Origin: CALGKJ01 sp049322695
Lineage (GTDB): Bacteria; Bacillota; Clostridia; Lutisporales; Lutisporaceae
Assembly: GCA_049322695.1 (NCBI GenBank)
Contig: JBMORW010000015.1
Span: 40,575 to 104,574, forward strand
Direction: 5' to 3'
Length of the DNA: 64,000 nt
A program made the translations under genes and the position numbers. Below the pieces are notes generated by a model. It worked only from the letters and a program-made list of their open reading frames with translations. It was not told the DNA's origin and ran no database searches. Below, in pieces: positions 17,923 to 26,587 of this stretch. How positions within the stretch are numbered: the stretch's first letter is position 1; each line of letters begins with the position of its first letter.

Positions 17923-18864
17923 ATGAAAAAAATTATAGTTATTATATTAGCTCTGGTGATGGCATTCAGCTTAAATGCATGTGCTGCCAAAACCGAAACT
18001 CAACCAGCCGCAGAGCAGCAGGTTCAAGCTACTCCGGAGCCGACACCGGTAAAAATCGAGATAACAGATATGAAGGGCAGGACTATTACTTTGGAAAAGC
18101 TCCCTGAGAGAATAGTCTCACTTTCTCCTTCAAACACTGAAATACTGTTTGCTTTGGGTGCCGGAAGCAAGGTGGTAGGAGTTACAAACTACTGTACATA
18201 TCCAGAAGAAGCAGCCAAACTAGAAAAGATAGGTGATTTTGAAGGTGCCAATCTTGAACTTATTAAGAAGGCACAGCCTGATATTGTCTTCGCAGGAGGT
18301 TATATTCAGGAGGATTTGGTAAAAAGCCTGGAAGATCTGAATATTACCGTATTATCTTCAGAAGCGCTTGATATTAAGGGAATTTATGACTCAATAAGAA
18401 TGATTGCCAAGGCTACCGGTACTGATGCGAAGGCTGAGGAAATCATTGCAGATATGCAGTCTAGAATTAAAGCAATAGAGGATAAGACCAAGAATAAGGA
18501 AAAGCCAAAAGTATTTTATGTAGTGTGGACAGATCCCCTGACGACTGCAGGAGCAGATACTTTTATAAATGATATTATTAAGGCCGCAGGCGGTATTAAC
18601 ACTGCCGAAAAGGTAAGCAACTGGGCTAAATACAGTCCTGAGGAACTTTTGAAGGATAACCCTGAGATGCTTATTGCTTCCAATTTCTGTACACCTGATG
18701 GAGTAAGCAAAGAGTACTTCAAAAATTCGCCTATATTCAATAAACTTGAATGTGTGAAGAATGACAAGATATATATGATCAGCAGTGATGATATTTTTTC
18801 CAGATCCGGTCCGAGAATTGTTCAAGCGATTGAAGAATTGGCAAAGCTCTTTCATGGAATATAG
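17923..18864 (+). CDS. btuF: Cobalamin-type ABC transporter substrate-binding lipoprotein
   Basis: The 313-residue lipoprotein (signal ending in LNAC) should capture vitamin B12 outside the membrane. It has a linker rich in Gln/Pro/Thr, then the periplasmic-binding fold typical of BtuF/FecB: RIVSLSPSNTEILFALGAG, VVGVTNYCTYPEEA, GDFEGANLELIKKAQPDIVFA and YSPEELLKDNPEMLI. An earlier in-frame ATG at 17821 lies just after the terminator, but the ATG at 17923 follows GGAGG and begins the signal peptide. The upstream riboswitch makes cobalamin the likely substrate. Confidence 0.93.
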   Translation: MKKIIVIILALVMAFSLNACAAKTETQPAAEQQVQATPEPTPVKIEITDMKGRTITLEKLPERIVSLSPSNTEILFALGAGSKVVGVTNYCTYPEEAAKLEKIGDFEGANLELIKKAQPDIVFAGGYIQEDLVKSLEDLNITVLSSEALDIKGIYDSIRMIAKATGTDAKAEEIIADMQSRIKAIEDKTKNKEKPKVFYVVWTDPLTTAGADTFINDIIKAAGGINTAEKVSNWAKYSPEELLKDNPEMLIASNFCTPDGVSKEYFKNSPIFNKLECVKNDKIYMISSDDIFSRSGPRIVQAIEELAKLFHGI

Positions 18865-18870
18865 AGTTGG

Positions 18871-18896
18871 AGAGGTGTAGAATTACACCTCTTTAT
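18871..18896 (+). terminator. Hairpin between btuF and btuD
   Basis: AGAGGTGTA and TACACCTCT with loop GAAT, followed by TTAT. Short T-tract, so probably a weak terminator or processing site that lowers btuDC relative to btuF. Confidence 0.5.
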
Positions 18897-18925
18897 CCAT
18901 ATACATAACGAAAGGTACTGATATT

Positions 18926-20197
18926 ATGGACTTCCATATTAATATTAAAAAACTGAGCTTTAGTTATGGCAGCAGTAATATTCTTGATGATATTTCACTT
19001 GGCATCAATAAAGGAAGCTTTACTTCCATAATTGGGCCAAACGGGTCCGGAAAGAGCACCTTGCTTAAGCTTATTACCTCTGTTCTTAAGGCACAAGCCG
19101 GAACTATAGAACTGGATGGAAGAAGCATATCAAAAATGAGGAAAAAGGAGATAGCAGGAAAGCTGTCGGTAGTACCTCAGAATACGGCACTTGAGTTTGA
19201 TTTCAAGGTAGTTGATGTTGTCCTGATGGGAAGATATCCCTTCATAAGCAGGTTTAAGGGCGAGACCTTAGAGGATTATGAAATAGCTGAGAGATACATG
19301 ACTTATACAAATACCATACAGCTTTCTGACAGGAGTTTCATGGAGCTTAGCGGAGGAGAGAAGCAGAGGGTCATACTTGCACAGGCGCTGACCCAAGAGC
19401 CGGAGGTGCTGATATTGGATGAGCCGATATCACATCTTGATTTGCAGCACCAGGTAGAGCTTCTTAACCTAATCAGAAAGATGTGTGTTGACAAAGGTTT
19501 GACTGTTATAGCAGTACTTCATGACCTGAATATGGCTTCTGCTTACAGTGACTATATTGTAATGCTTAAGGACAGAAAGGTGAAGTACAGCGGTACACCC
19601 GTTGAAGTGCTTAACAGTGCGGCTATAAAGGAAGTGTTCAACACAGATGTTTATGTAGCATTAAGCGGCTTAGGCAAAAAACCCTACATTTACACCTTAA
19701 CCAAGCCACATATAGAAAGCAGAAACAAAAGGATTCATGTGATATGCGGCGGGGGAAGCGGTTCTGAGCTTATAAAAGAACTGTACTTGTCCGGCTATGA
19801 GCTGAGCAGCGGCGTATTGGCCATTGGAGATCAGGATTGGAAAATATCAAAGGAATGTGAAATGGATGTAGCAGAAGAAATACCTTTCGTACCCATAAAT
19901 GAAGAGGCTTATATAAGCAACATTGAGCTGATGCGAAAGGCAGACTATATCATACTTACTGACCTGTATTTTGGGAAGGCAAATATTAGAAACCTTGAAG
20001 TGCTTTTGGAAGAAGAAGTTAAAAGCAAGAAGCTTTACATAATAGGTGACGCTACCTTTGCTGAAAGGGACTATACTGAGGGTCAGGCTGAGGAAATGTA
20101 TAAAAAGATAAGATTGAATCCGCGGGCAGTGCTTTTGGAAAGGGAGCAGCTGCTTGATGAATTGGAAAGGCAGGCAGAATATGAAAAAAATATATAA
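18926..20197 (+). CDS. btuD: Cobalamin ABC transporter ATPase with extra C-terminal domain
   Basis: Energises B12 import. Residues 1-260 form a complete ABC ATPase: Walker A GPNGSGKST (37-45), signature LSGGEKQR (141-148), Walker B VLILDEP (161-167) and switch His in VLHD. At 423 residues it is about 160 longer than a typical BtuD. The extra part (about 268-423) starts RIHVICGGGSGSELIKE, a Rossmann-like glycine pattern, then alternates predicted strands and helices (ADYIILTDLYFGKAN, LYIIGDATFAERDYTEG). I do not recognise it. The gene overlaps btuC by 17 bases. Confidence 0.92.
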   Translation: MDFHINIKKLSFSYGSSNILDDISLGINKGSFTSIIGPNGSGKSTLLKLITSVLKAQAGTIELDGRSISKMRKKEIAGKLSVVPQNTALEFDFKVVDVVLMGRYPFISRFKGETLEDYEIAERYMTYTNTIQLSDRSFMELSGGEKQRVILAQALTQEPEVLILDEPISHLDLQHQVELLNLIRKMCVDKGLTVIAVLHDLNMASAYSDYIVMLKDRKVKYSGTPVEVLNSAAIKEVFNTDVYVALSGLGKKPYIYTLTKPHIESRNKRIHVICGGGSGSELIKELYLSGYELSSGVLAIGDQDWKISKECEMDVAEEIPFVPINEEAYISNIELMRKADYIILTDLYFGKANIRNLEVLLEEEVKSKKLYIIGDATFAERDYTEGQAEEMYKKIRLNPRAVLLEREQLLDELERQAEYEKNI

Positions 20198-21188
20198 AGG
20201 AGCTGCTCTTTCATTCATACTAGCTTTTCTTCTTCTGGTTTCCCTTTTAATTGCAGTAGGAATCGGAGCTGTAAGCATTCCTGTAGGTGATATATTTGAT
20301 ATATTGTTCAGAGGCATCCAGTCACCTGACAGTACTATTCTACTGGATATCAGAATGCCAAGGGTGCTGCTTGCCGGTCTTATTGGAGCAGGATTGGCTG
20401 CAGTCGGAACAGTTATGCAGGGTATTTTTAAGAATCCACTTGTTGATTCTTATACATTGGGAATGTCTGCCGGAGCAGCTCTGGGGGCTGTCATATCCAT
20501 AGTCGGAGGAATAGGAGCAGGCGTATTTGGGCTGGCTGCCACAGGAGTTTTTGCCTTTATCGGTTCAATATCAACATTATTGTTTGTATATGGCTTGGCA
20601 TATAAGGGCAACAGAAGCTCATCCAATACTTTGCTGCTTGCAGGTGTAGCTGTCAGCTACTTTCTGGCTTCACTCATATCATTTATGATGATGCTCAACC
20701 ATAATAAAATACAGCATATAGTTTTTTGGACAATGGGAAGCATTGGAACTGCCACCTGGAGCAAGGTGGTATTTGGTGCAGTTACCATAATGCCGGGCAT
20801 AATTTTACTTCTATTTTTTTCCAGAGAGCTGAATATAATGACAATGGGAGAAGAAGCCGCACAGCATTTGGGAGTTCATACGGCCAGAGTCAAGGCGATG
20901 ATGCTCGTCATAGGCTCCATAATAGTTGGCGGTGTGGTTTCCACCGGTGGAACCATAGGCTTTGTAGGACTCATTGCACCGCACATAGTCAGGTTTATAG
21001 CCGGCTCAGACAATAGAAGGGTAATACCTAATGCAGCATTGCTGGGTGCAATACTTGTCATAATATCCGATACTATTGGAAGGACAATTATCCAGCCTGC
21101 GGAAATACCTGTCGGGGTAATGACTTCTATAATGGGTGGACCGTTCTTCATATACCTTTTGAGAAAACAGAAAAGCAGGAGTATGTAA
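20181..21188 (+). CDS. btuC: Cobalamin ABC transporter permease, FecCD family
   Basis: A 335-residue membrane permease with around ten membrane segments, including IRMPRVLLAGLIGAGLAAVGTVMQ-type FecCD motifs (RMPRVLLAGLIGAGLA), KNPLVDSYTLGMSAGAALG, GTIGFVGLIAPHIVRF and the C-terminal PAEIPVGVMTSIMGGPFF. The ATG at 20181 lies inside the btuD end; a TTG at 20154 would be a non-conserved extension. With btuF and btuD this is a complete importer. Confidence 0.94.
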   Translation: MKKIYKGAALSFILAFLLLVSLLIAVGIGAVSIPVGDIFDILFRGIQSPDSTILLDIRMPRVLLAGLIGAGLAAVGTVMQGIFKNPLVDSYTLGMSAGAALGAVISIVGGIGAGVFGLAATGVFAFIGSISTLLFVYGLAYKGNRSSSNTLLLAGVAVSYFLASLISFMMMLNHNKIQHIVFWTMGSIGTATWSKVVFGAVTIMPGIILLLFFSRELNIMTMGEEAAQHLGVHTARVKAMMLVIGSIIVGGVVSTGGTIGFVGLIAPHIVRFIAGSDNRRVIPNAALLGAILVIISDTIGRTIIQPAEIPVGVMTSIMGGPFFIYLLRKQKSRSM

Positions 21189-21211
21189 CTGTGAAGCAGA
21201 TTTGCATAATT

Positions 21212-21240
21212 TTGACATATTATAGATACTGATGTATAAT
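21212..21240 (+). promoter_or_regulatory. Strong sigma-A promoter
   Basis: TTGACA (21212-21217), exactly 17 bases, then TATAAT (21235-21240): a perfect consensus promoter. It starts a transcript with a leader of about 185 bases before the DUF2785 gene. Confidence 0.8.
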
Positions 21241-21246
21241 ATATTA

Positions 21247-21420
21247 ATCGTGCTTTAGATAGCACAAATCTGATGGGGAAAGGAAATGTCATCATGTTTT
21301 TAAGAGTAAAGTTATAGTGGTACCCCTCTTTACTTGATATTCCATCGGTAAATACCGGAAAAGCTAATGGATAATTAAAGATGCAGCCTGACAAACATAA
21401 TAGAATGTTGGGTAAAGAAA
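21247..21420 (+). promoter_or_regulatory. Structured 5' leader of unknown class
   Basis: Several hairpins lie in tandem after the promoter: GTGCT/AGCAC near 21250-21265, TGATG (21271-21275) with CATCA (21290-21294), AGTAAAG (21305-21311) with CTTTACT (21328-21334) enclosing GTGGTACCCC, and TTC-CGGT (21340-21349) with ACCG-GAA (21354-21360). I match it to no known riboswitch. GTGGTACC recalls the T-box core, but there is no terminator or synthetase gene. Confidence 0.35.
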
Positions 21421-21432
21421 GGGAGTATTTGA

Positions 21433-22278
21433 ATGTATAATGAGAAAAACCAACTAAAAATGAATTTAACTAGGATTAGGGATAATAACTATGATTTAGC
21501 TGCAGGTGAAAATGTTTCAGATTATTTGAAGGTAATGCTCAAATATATTGGAGATACTGATTTTGAACTGCGAGACAGATTAATATACCTGACACTTATG
21601 CATTGGATAGAGGATAAAGGTTATTTCAATAGTGAAGAGCTCTGTTCTTTGCTGAATACTATACTGAGTGAAGATTTCATGTTTTTCAATATAGGCAGTG
21701 AAGGTGATGACTCTGTATTTAAGAGAAGTTTTTCAGTATTGCTGATAAACCCCATAGTTTGTGTTCATTTAAATGAAGCTTTCCTTGCAGAAAGCTTAGT
21801 ACTGAAGACAAAAGACTGTTTAATAAGATATTTGCATGAAGAGAAGGATTTGCGCGGGTATGATAATGTAAAAGGATGGGCTCATGCCATTGCACATGCA
21901 GCAGATGGTTTGAATGTTTTGCTTGTATGCGATGGTATAACCGAAGATCACTGCAAGGAAGTATTAAAGGCTATAGAGAGCAAGGTTTTTGAAGGGAAAT
22001 CCCTTTTAGGAGCTGAGGAAGACGAACGGCTGGTAAATGTTATATACTATAGCATCATGGAGAATGGATTGCTGAGCAGCAGTTATATTTGCAGCTGGTT
22101 GGAAAGGCTAAGCAAAGTAATTGATATTGAAGACAGAATAACCAGGTATATAGCAAGAGTGAATGCAAAGAATATAGCACGCAGTCTGTATTACAGAATG
22201 AAACACGTAAAAGATTATGCAGATGTCTCAAATACTGTATTTAAGCTAGAAAAAAAACTGAACATATATATTGACTGA
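21433..22278 (+). CDS. DUF2785 domain protein
   Basis: A 281-residue soluble, helical protein. ELRDRLIYLTLMHWIEDKGYF, then RSFSVLLINPIVCVHLNEAFL and GYDNVKGWAHAIAHAADGLN match the DUF2785 family, where the GW-HxxAHxAD motif is most conserved and hints at a metal site. The role is not known. It has a strong promoter, a long structured leader and its own terminator, so it is a regulated single-gene unit. The ATG follows AAAGGGAG. Confidence 0.85.
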   Translation: MYNEKNQLKMNLTRIRDNNYDLAAGENVSDYLKVMLKYIGDTDFELRDRLIYLTLMHWIEDKGYFNSEELCSLLNTILSEDFMFFNIGSEGDDSVFKRSFSVLLINPIVCVHLNEAFLAESLVLKTKDCLIRYLHEEKDLRGYDNVKGWAHAIAHAADGLNVLLVCDGITEDHCKEVLKAIESKVFEGKSLLGAEEDERLVNVIYYSIMENGLLSSSYICSWLERLSKVIDIEDRITRYIARVNAKNIARSLYYRMKHVKDYADVSNTVFKLEKKLNIYID

Positions 22279-22286
22279 TATAGCAG

Positions 22287-22312
22287 AAAGGACGCCAAAA
22301 TTGGCGTCCTTT
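22287..22312. terminator. Bidirectional terminator
   Basis: AAAGGACGCCAA (22287-22298) with TTGGCGTCCTTT (22301-22312). It lies between the convergent DUF2785 and chemoreceptor genes. Confidence 0.85.
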
Positions 22313-22317
22313 AATGC

Positions 22318-24123
22318 TTATATCTTATACTTGCCTAACTCAGTCTTGAAGGTGGCTGACAGCTTATCCAGCTCCTCAATGTATGAAGTAAGCTCTTTGA
22401 TTTTATTCGAATATTCAATGACATTTGCGCTCATTTCTTCAGAGGAAGCCGAGTTTTCCTGTGCTATGGCTGCAAGTGAGTGAACGTTTTCGAATACCGT
22501 TGAAAGCTGGCGTGTCTGCTCGGACATTTGTCCTACCAGCTTTACAATGCTTTCTGCAACAACAGCAATTTGCTCCGTGGAGGCAGTATTTTCAACAGCT
22601 ACTTTTTCAAGTGTCCTGTTGCTCTCTTCAAGCTGTTTGAACTGAGCATTAACCTGGGCAACCAGTTTGTTTACCTCATCTACGAACATCTGAAGGTTTT
22701 CATTTATAGTCTTTACCGAGCTTTTTGAATCCTCTGCCAAACCTCTTATTTCACTTGCTACTACTGCGAAGCCTCTTCCAAGCTCACCTGCTCTGGCTGA
22801 CTCTATTGCAGCGTTCAGTGATAGAAGGTTTGTCTGATCAGCAATATTTTCAACTGTAGTTACAATGTTCATAATATCAGATACTCGCCTTGAGAGCTCT
22901 TCTCCCTGAGTATTCACATGTGAGAAATTATCCTTCACATTCAGCAGCATTTTGGCAACCTTTTGAGTATCATCAGCAGAAAGCTTAATATTATTAACTG
23001 CAGTTTCAAGCTGTCTGCTGCTCTTTAACTCCTCTTCAGCGATTTTGTTCAGAGTATTCATATTGGACTCTATTATATACACTGATTTTTCCGTTTCCTC
23101 AGCCTGGTGAACTGCACCGTTTGCCACATCCTGTACTATATTGGAAATGCCGTCTGATACTGATTTCATGTTGGCTGCTATCTCGGAGAAGGCTTTGGTA
23201 AAGCTGTTCATATCATCATTTCCACCTTTGAGAAATAGGAAATCCTTTTGAATCTTTTCTTTTATTCTGTTCAGATCCTTGGATAAATCTTCGATTTCAT
23301 CACCGGTCTTTAAACGGGTAATGGTCGAAAAATCATAATCATCAAGCTTCATCAGCTCTTCTCTGAAGGATTTGATTGGAGCAAGGGATACTGCCGCGAC
23401 AGCTGCCGAGAATACCAAGGCAGTAAGTGAAGCTGCGCCTGAAACTATCAAATCCCTGGATGTCAGATAGCTAACCGCAAATACAGGCAGTGTAGTATAA
23501 AAAGCTATTTTGATACTTGTCCTTTTCATTAGGCCAAGAGAAAGCAGTCTGCTGAACTTGAACTTTCTTTCACTTCCCACGCCCTTTTCAAACTTAATGC
23601 TCACTCTCATAAACTGTGATCCGTCATCGGTCCCACGTTCGAGCTCTTTTATTTCAAGCTTTTCATTAAAGTATTCACCACATCCGTCCAGAAGCCCAAG
23701 AAAGTAATCAAACATTGCCCTTTTTGAAATATACTTTATTTCTATTTCCTTTTCATTTTTATCGATTGCTATAAGCCTTGGAGGACGAGCACCCTTTATC
23801 ATTTTCGTCAACTGTGCATGAACATCATCCATCATCAATAAAAATGATTTGGTATTGCTTCTTTCAAAATATGACGGAAACCACTTGGAGAAGGAGTCTA
23901 TATTATTTTTTCCTACCTTTCTCCATATATCTGAAACAGTGTTATTGGTAAGCTTGCTGATTTCTTCAACCAGGCTTTTTGGCTCATTATCGCTTATCTC
24001 TTCTAAAGGGGATATTATTCTGTTTTCTGTCCAGCCGATTTTGTTCAGGGCTTTTTTTACTATGTCATCACCATATATCAGCCTTAAGCTTTTAATCCAG
24101 GTAGATACGACCGTGCCTTTCAT
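22318..24123 (-). CDS. Methyl-accepting chemotaxis protein with N-terminal H-NOX gas sensor
   Basis: A 601-residue chemoreceptor. Residues 1-180 are an H-NOX heme domain very close to that of Caldanaerobacter Tar4H: heme ligand H102 in DDVHAQLTKM, Pro115, and the Y131-x-S133-x-R135 heme-propionate motif. W9, N74 and Y140, the distal network that stabilises bound O2 in that protein, are all kept. Two membrane segments follow (about 205-250), then a HAMP-like region and the signalling domain (tip NLLSLNAAIESARAGE). The H-NOX domain is cytoplasmic. ATG follows GGAGG. No other che genes are adjacent. Confidence 0.94.
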   Translation of the reverse strand: MKGTVVSTWIKSLRLIYGDDIVKKALNKIGWTENRIISPLEEISDNEPKSLVEEISKLTNNTVSDIWRKVGKNNIDSFSKWFPSYFERSNTKSFLLMMDDVHAQLTKMIKGARPPRLIAIDKNEKEIEIKYISKRAMFDYFLGLLDGCGEYFNEKLEIKELERGTDDGSQFMRVSIKFEKGVGSERKFKFSRLLSLGLMKRTSIKIAFYTTLPVFAVSYLTSRDLIVSGAASLTALVFSAAVAAVSLAPIKSFREELMKLDDYDFSTITRLKTGDEIEDLSKDLNRIKEKIQKDFLFLKGGNDDMNSFTKAFSEIAANMKSVSDGISNIVQDVANGAVHQAEETEKSVYIIESNMNTLNKIAEEELKSSRQLETAVNNIKLSADDTQKVAKMLLNVKDNFSHVNTQGEELSRRVSDIMNIVTTVENIADQTNLLSLNAAIESARAGELGRGFAVVASEIRGLAEDSKSSVKTINENLQMFVDEVNKLVAQVNAQFKQLEESNRTLEKVAVENTASTEQIAVVAESIVKLVGQMSEQTRQLSTVFENVHSLAAIAQENSASSEEMSANVIEYSNKIKELTSYIEELDKLSATFKTELGKYKI

Positions 24124-24357
24124 TATAACCCTCCTCTATGACTACTTGTCCTAAATACCATTATATCCTATGAAACATAATAGTACAATATTTACCAGCA
24201 TAAAAATAATAATTATGCTCCGTAAATAATGTTTATCAAGTAGAAATAATATAGCATTTTACAATTTTAAAGTATTCTGATAATATAAATTGGGATAATT
24301 TATAACAGGTTATAGAGTCGTAAGTCTTGAACTGACCTGGTGATTGGAGAGATAATT

Positions 24358-25365
24358 ATGCGCACAATCGAAGAAATAGTTATAAATAAAGTGGCTTTAT
24401 GTGTCCTGGACAGGGAAAACAACACAGTATTATTACCTGATTCTGAATTGGAGCTTACGGAGGAAAGCTATGAGTATTTTGAAAGGCATATTCTGAAAAG
24501 TCTAAAGGATGAAGAAGCACGCACGGTGGTATTTGAACAGAATGAAAATATTGTTAGAAGCTTATGCAAGGAAATTTTTCAGGATGACGGAAGCTTCATG
24601 GAAAATAGCAGGAAGCTTGCGCATTATCTGTATAAGTGTATGCAAAATGAGGATAAGGAACCATCTGCCGATGCAGTTATATGTATGTTTGAAAGCCAGC
24701 AGGGAAGACACCTTGGGATACTTAAGCTGAATTTTTCAAATAACTATAGCCATTTCATAAAGCAGAATGACAGTAAGGTCAGTATAACTGTAGGCATAAA
24801 CAAAACAGGTCTGCCCGGAATAAGTCAGAAGGCCGCTAAGGCACTGTTTGTCAAGGATACAAAGACTGAAGAGCTTGAGGTTCTTATTGTAGACAGGCAG
24901 AGGGATGGATTTTTCACAAGTTCCTTTGCAAAATGTACTGCGAATCGTGATAGAAGAGAGAATACCAAGCTGTTTCATAAGGCTTCCGAAAATTTTGCCA
25001 GAAAAGCCTTCAAGGATAATGCTCAGGAGGCAGAAGAGTTTAGAAGCATGCTGACAGATAGATTGAGGAATGAGGATAAAATTGAAATAGAAGAGGTTGT
25101 GAAAAGCAGTCTCAGGGATGAAGCTGTCAGAAATGAGTATAAGGCAGTTCTAATGAGTGAAGGTATTACAGAAAGCGCAGTTGAAGTCGACAGGGAATGG
25201 GCAGAAAAGAAGCTCAAAAGGAAAAGACTGAAGGTTGATAAATCCATAGAGCTGTATATTGACAGCGATGTCTACAATGACAAGGACAAATTCCAGGTAA
25301 AAAGAAATGGTGATGGTACAATTGATATAATACTAAAAAATGTAAAAAATTATATTGAAAAATAA
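24358..25365 (+). CDS. 37-kDa nucleoid-associated protein, NdpA/YejK family
   Basis: A 335-residue DNA-binding protein. The start RTIEEIVINKVALCVLDREN, the middle QNDSKVSITVGINKTGLPG and EELEVLIVDRQ, and the charged C-terminal part (KLKRKRLKVDKSIELYIDSD) match pfam04245 nucleoid-associated proteins. The ATG at 24358 sits eight bases after GGAGA; the GTG at 24340 is an unlikely alternative. No operon partner: it is flanked by a divergent gene and a terminator. Confidence 0.85.
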   Translation: MRTIEEIVINKVALCVLDRENNTVLLPDSELELTEESYEYFERHILKSLKDEEARTVVFEQNENIVRSLCKEIFQDDGSFMENSRKLAHYLYKCMQNEDKEPSADAVICMFESQQGRHLGILKLNFSNNYSHFIKQNDSKVSITVGINKTGLPGISQKAAKALFVKDTKTEELEVLIVDRQRDGFFTSSFAKCTANRDRRENTKLFHKASENFARKAFKDNAQEAEEFRSMLTDRLRNEDKIEIEEVVKSSLRDEAVRNEYKAVLMSEGITESAVEVDREWAEKKLKRKRLKVDKSIELYIDSDVYNDKDKFQVKRNGDGTIDIILKNVKNYIEK

Positions 25366-25373
25366 GCTATAGG

Positions 25374-25426
25374 GTAAGACCTGAGCAACTTACTTATTTG
25401 GACTAGGTAAATTGCTCAGGTCTTAC
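25374..25426. terminator. Bidirectional hairpin terminator
   Basis: GTAAGACCTGAGCAA (25374-25388) pairs with TTGCTCAGGTCTTAC (25412-25426) over a 23-base loop. It lies between two convergent genes. Confidence 0.75.
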
Positions 25427-25447
25427 TGTATATTTCTTAATAATTTT

Positions 25448-26473
25448 TCAAATAAGCAGTTCTTTCATGCAATTAAGAGTGTAGTCTATGTCTTCTCTGG
25501 AAACATCATTGTTGGTTACGAAGCGGAAGATCCCTTTGTAGGCTCCATTGGCATTTATACCTTTTTCATAGAGAGCTTTGTGAAAGGCTTCAGGACTGAT
25601 TTTCTCAGAGCTCAGCTCAAAGAATACCATGTTGATATGAACCCTTTCTATTTCGACGGCTACACCGGGCAGCTTAGCCAAGCCTTCAGCCAGATACCTT
25701 GCATTATTATGATCTATATGAAGGCGCTTTGTCATATCCTCCAGAGCTATGATACCGGCTGCAGCCAGTATACCAGCCTGACGCATTCCTCCTCCCAACA
25801 GCTTTCTGTTTTTTCTTGCTTTTTCTATAAACTTAGCATCTCCTGCCAGTATTGATCCCACAGGTGCGCATAAACCCTTAGAAAGACAGAACATTACTGA
25901 ATCCGTATATTGCACTATTTCTGATGCTGCTACACAGAGAAATGCTGCAGCATTGAAAAGTCTGGCTCCATCAAGATGAACCATCAAGCCGTGCTTTTTA
26001 GCGATGTCGTATATTTCCTTCATGTTGTTCAGAGGAACAACCATACCGTTTGACAGTGCATTTTCCATACATACCAAGGATGTTTTAGGATAATGTATAT
26101 CATCTTCTCTGATGGAGGCTTCAACATCAGCAGGTGAAAGCACTCCGTCACAGCCCTTTATTATTCTTAGCTGCACACCTGAAAGCACTGCTGCGGCACC
26201 AACCTCATGCTCTACAATATGGCAGCCTTCCTCCACTATGATTTCATCTCCTCTTGATGTGTGAGTCATGATGGCAAGCTGGTTGCCCATAGTTCCGCTT
26301 GGAACAAACAAGGCTGCCTCTTTGCCTACTATGGCTGCTGCCTTTTTTTCAAGCAGATTTATTGTAGGATCATCCCCATAAACGTCGTCGCCTACTATTG
26401 CATCAGCCATAGCCAAACGCATTTCCTTTGTAGGCTTTGTAACGGTATCGCTTCTGAAATCTATATATCTCAA
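25448..26473 (-). CDS. ltaE: Low-specificity L-threonine aldolase
   Basis: A PLP enzyme that splits L-threonine or allo-threonine to glycine and acetaldehyde. The 341-residue protein shows DFRSDTVTKPTKEM at the start, GDDVYGDDPTINLLEKKAA, VHLDGARLFNAA, and the PLP lysine in FCLSKGLCAPVGS. The start is a TTG at 26473 because GGAGGG lies six bases upstream and the family begins at this point; the ATG at 26503 adds a non-conserved stretch. The window also holds tdh-kbl, a second threonine route. Confidence 0.93.
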   Translation of the reverse strand: MRYIDFRSDTVTKPTKEMRLAMADAIVGDDVYGDDPTINLLEKKAAAIVGKEAALFVPSGTMGNQLAIMTHTSRGDEIIVEEGCHIVEHEVGAAAVLSGVQLRIIKGCDGVLSPADVEASIREDDIHYPKTSLVCMENALSNGMVVPLNNMKEIYDIAKKHGLMVHLDGARLFNAAAFLCVAASEIVQYTDSVMFCLSKGLCAPVGSILAGDAKFIEKARKNRKLLGGGMRQAGILAAAGIIALEDMTKRLHIDHNNARYLAEGLAKLPGVAVEIERVHINMVFFELSSEKISPEAFHKALYEKGINANGAYKGIFRFVTNNDVSREDIDYTLNCMKELLI

Positions 26474-26587
26474 AACAAACCCTCCAATGCTTAAATGATA
26501 CATATATTATACAATAACCCTATTATTCTGTCATATTAATATAAATTACTAATAAAGTTTATATATAAGTGATTTGGGGTGATTTAT

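Noticed and set aside
21311..21335. Possible T-box (GTGGTACC inside a stem)
   Set aside because: No specifier loop, no terminator and no aminoacyl-tRNA synthetase or amino-acid gene follows; kept only as an unknown structured leader.
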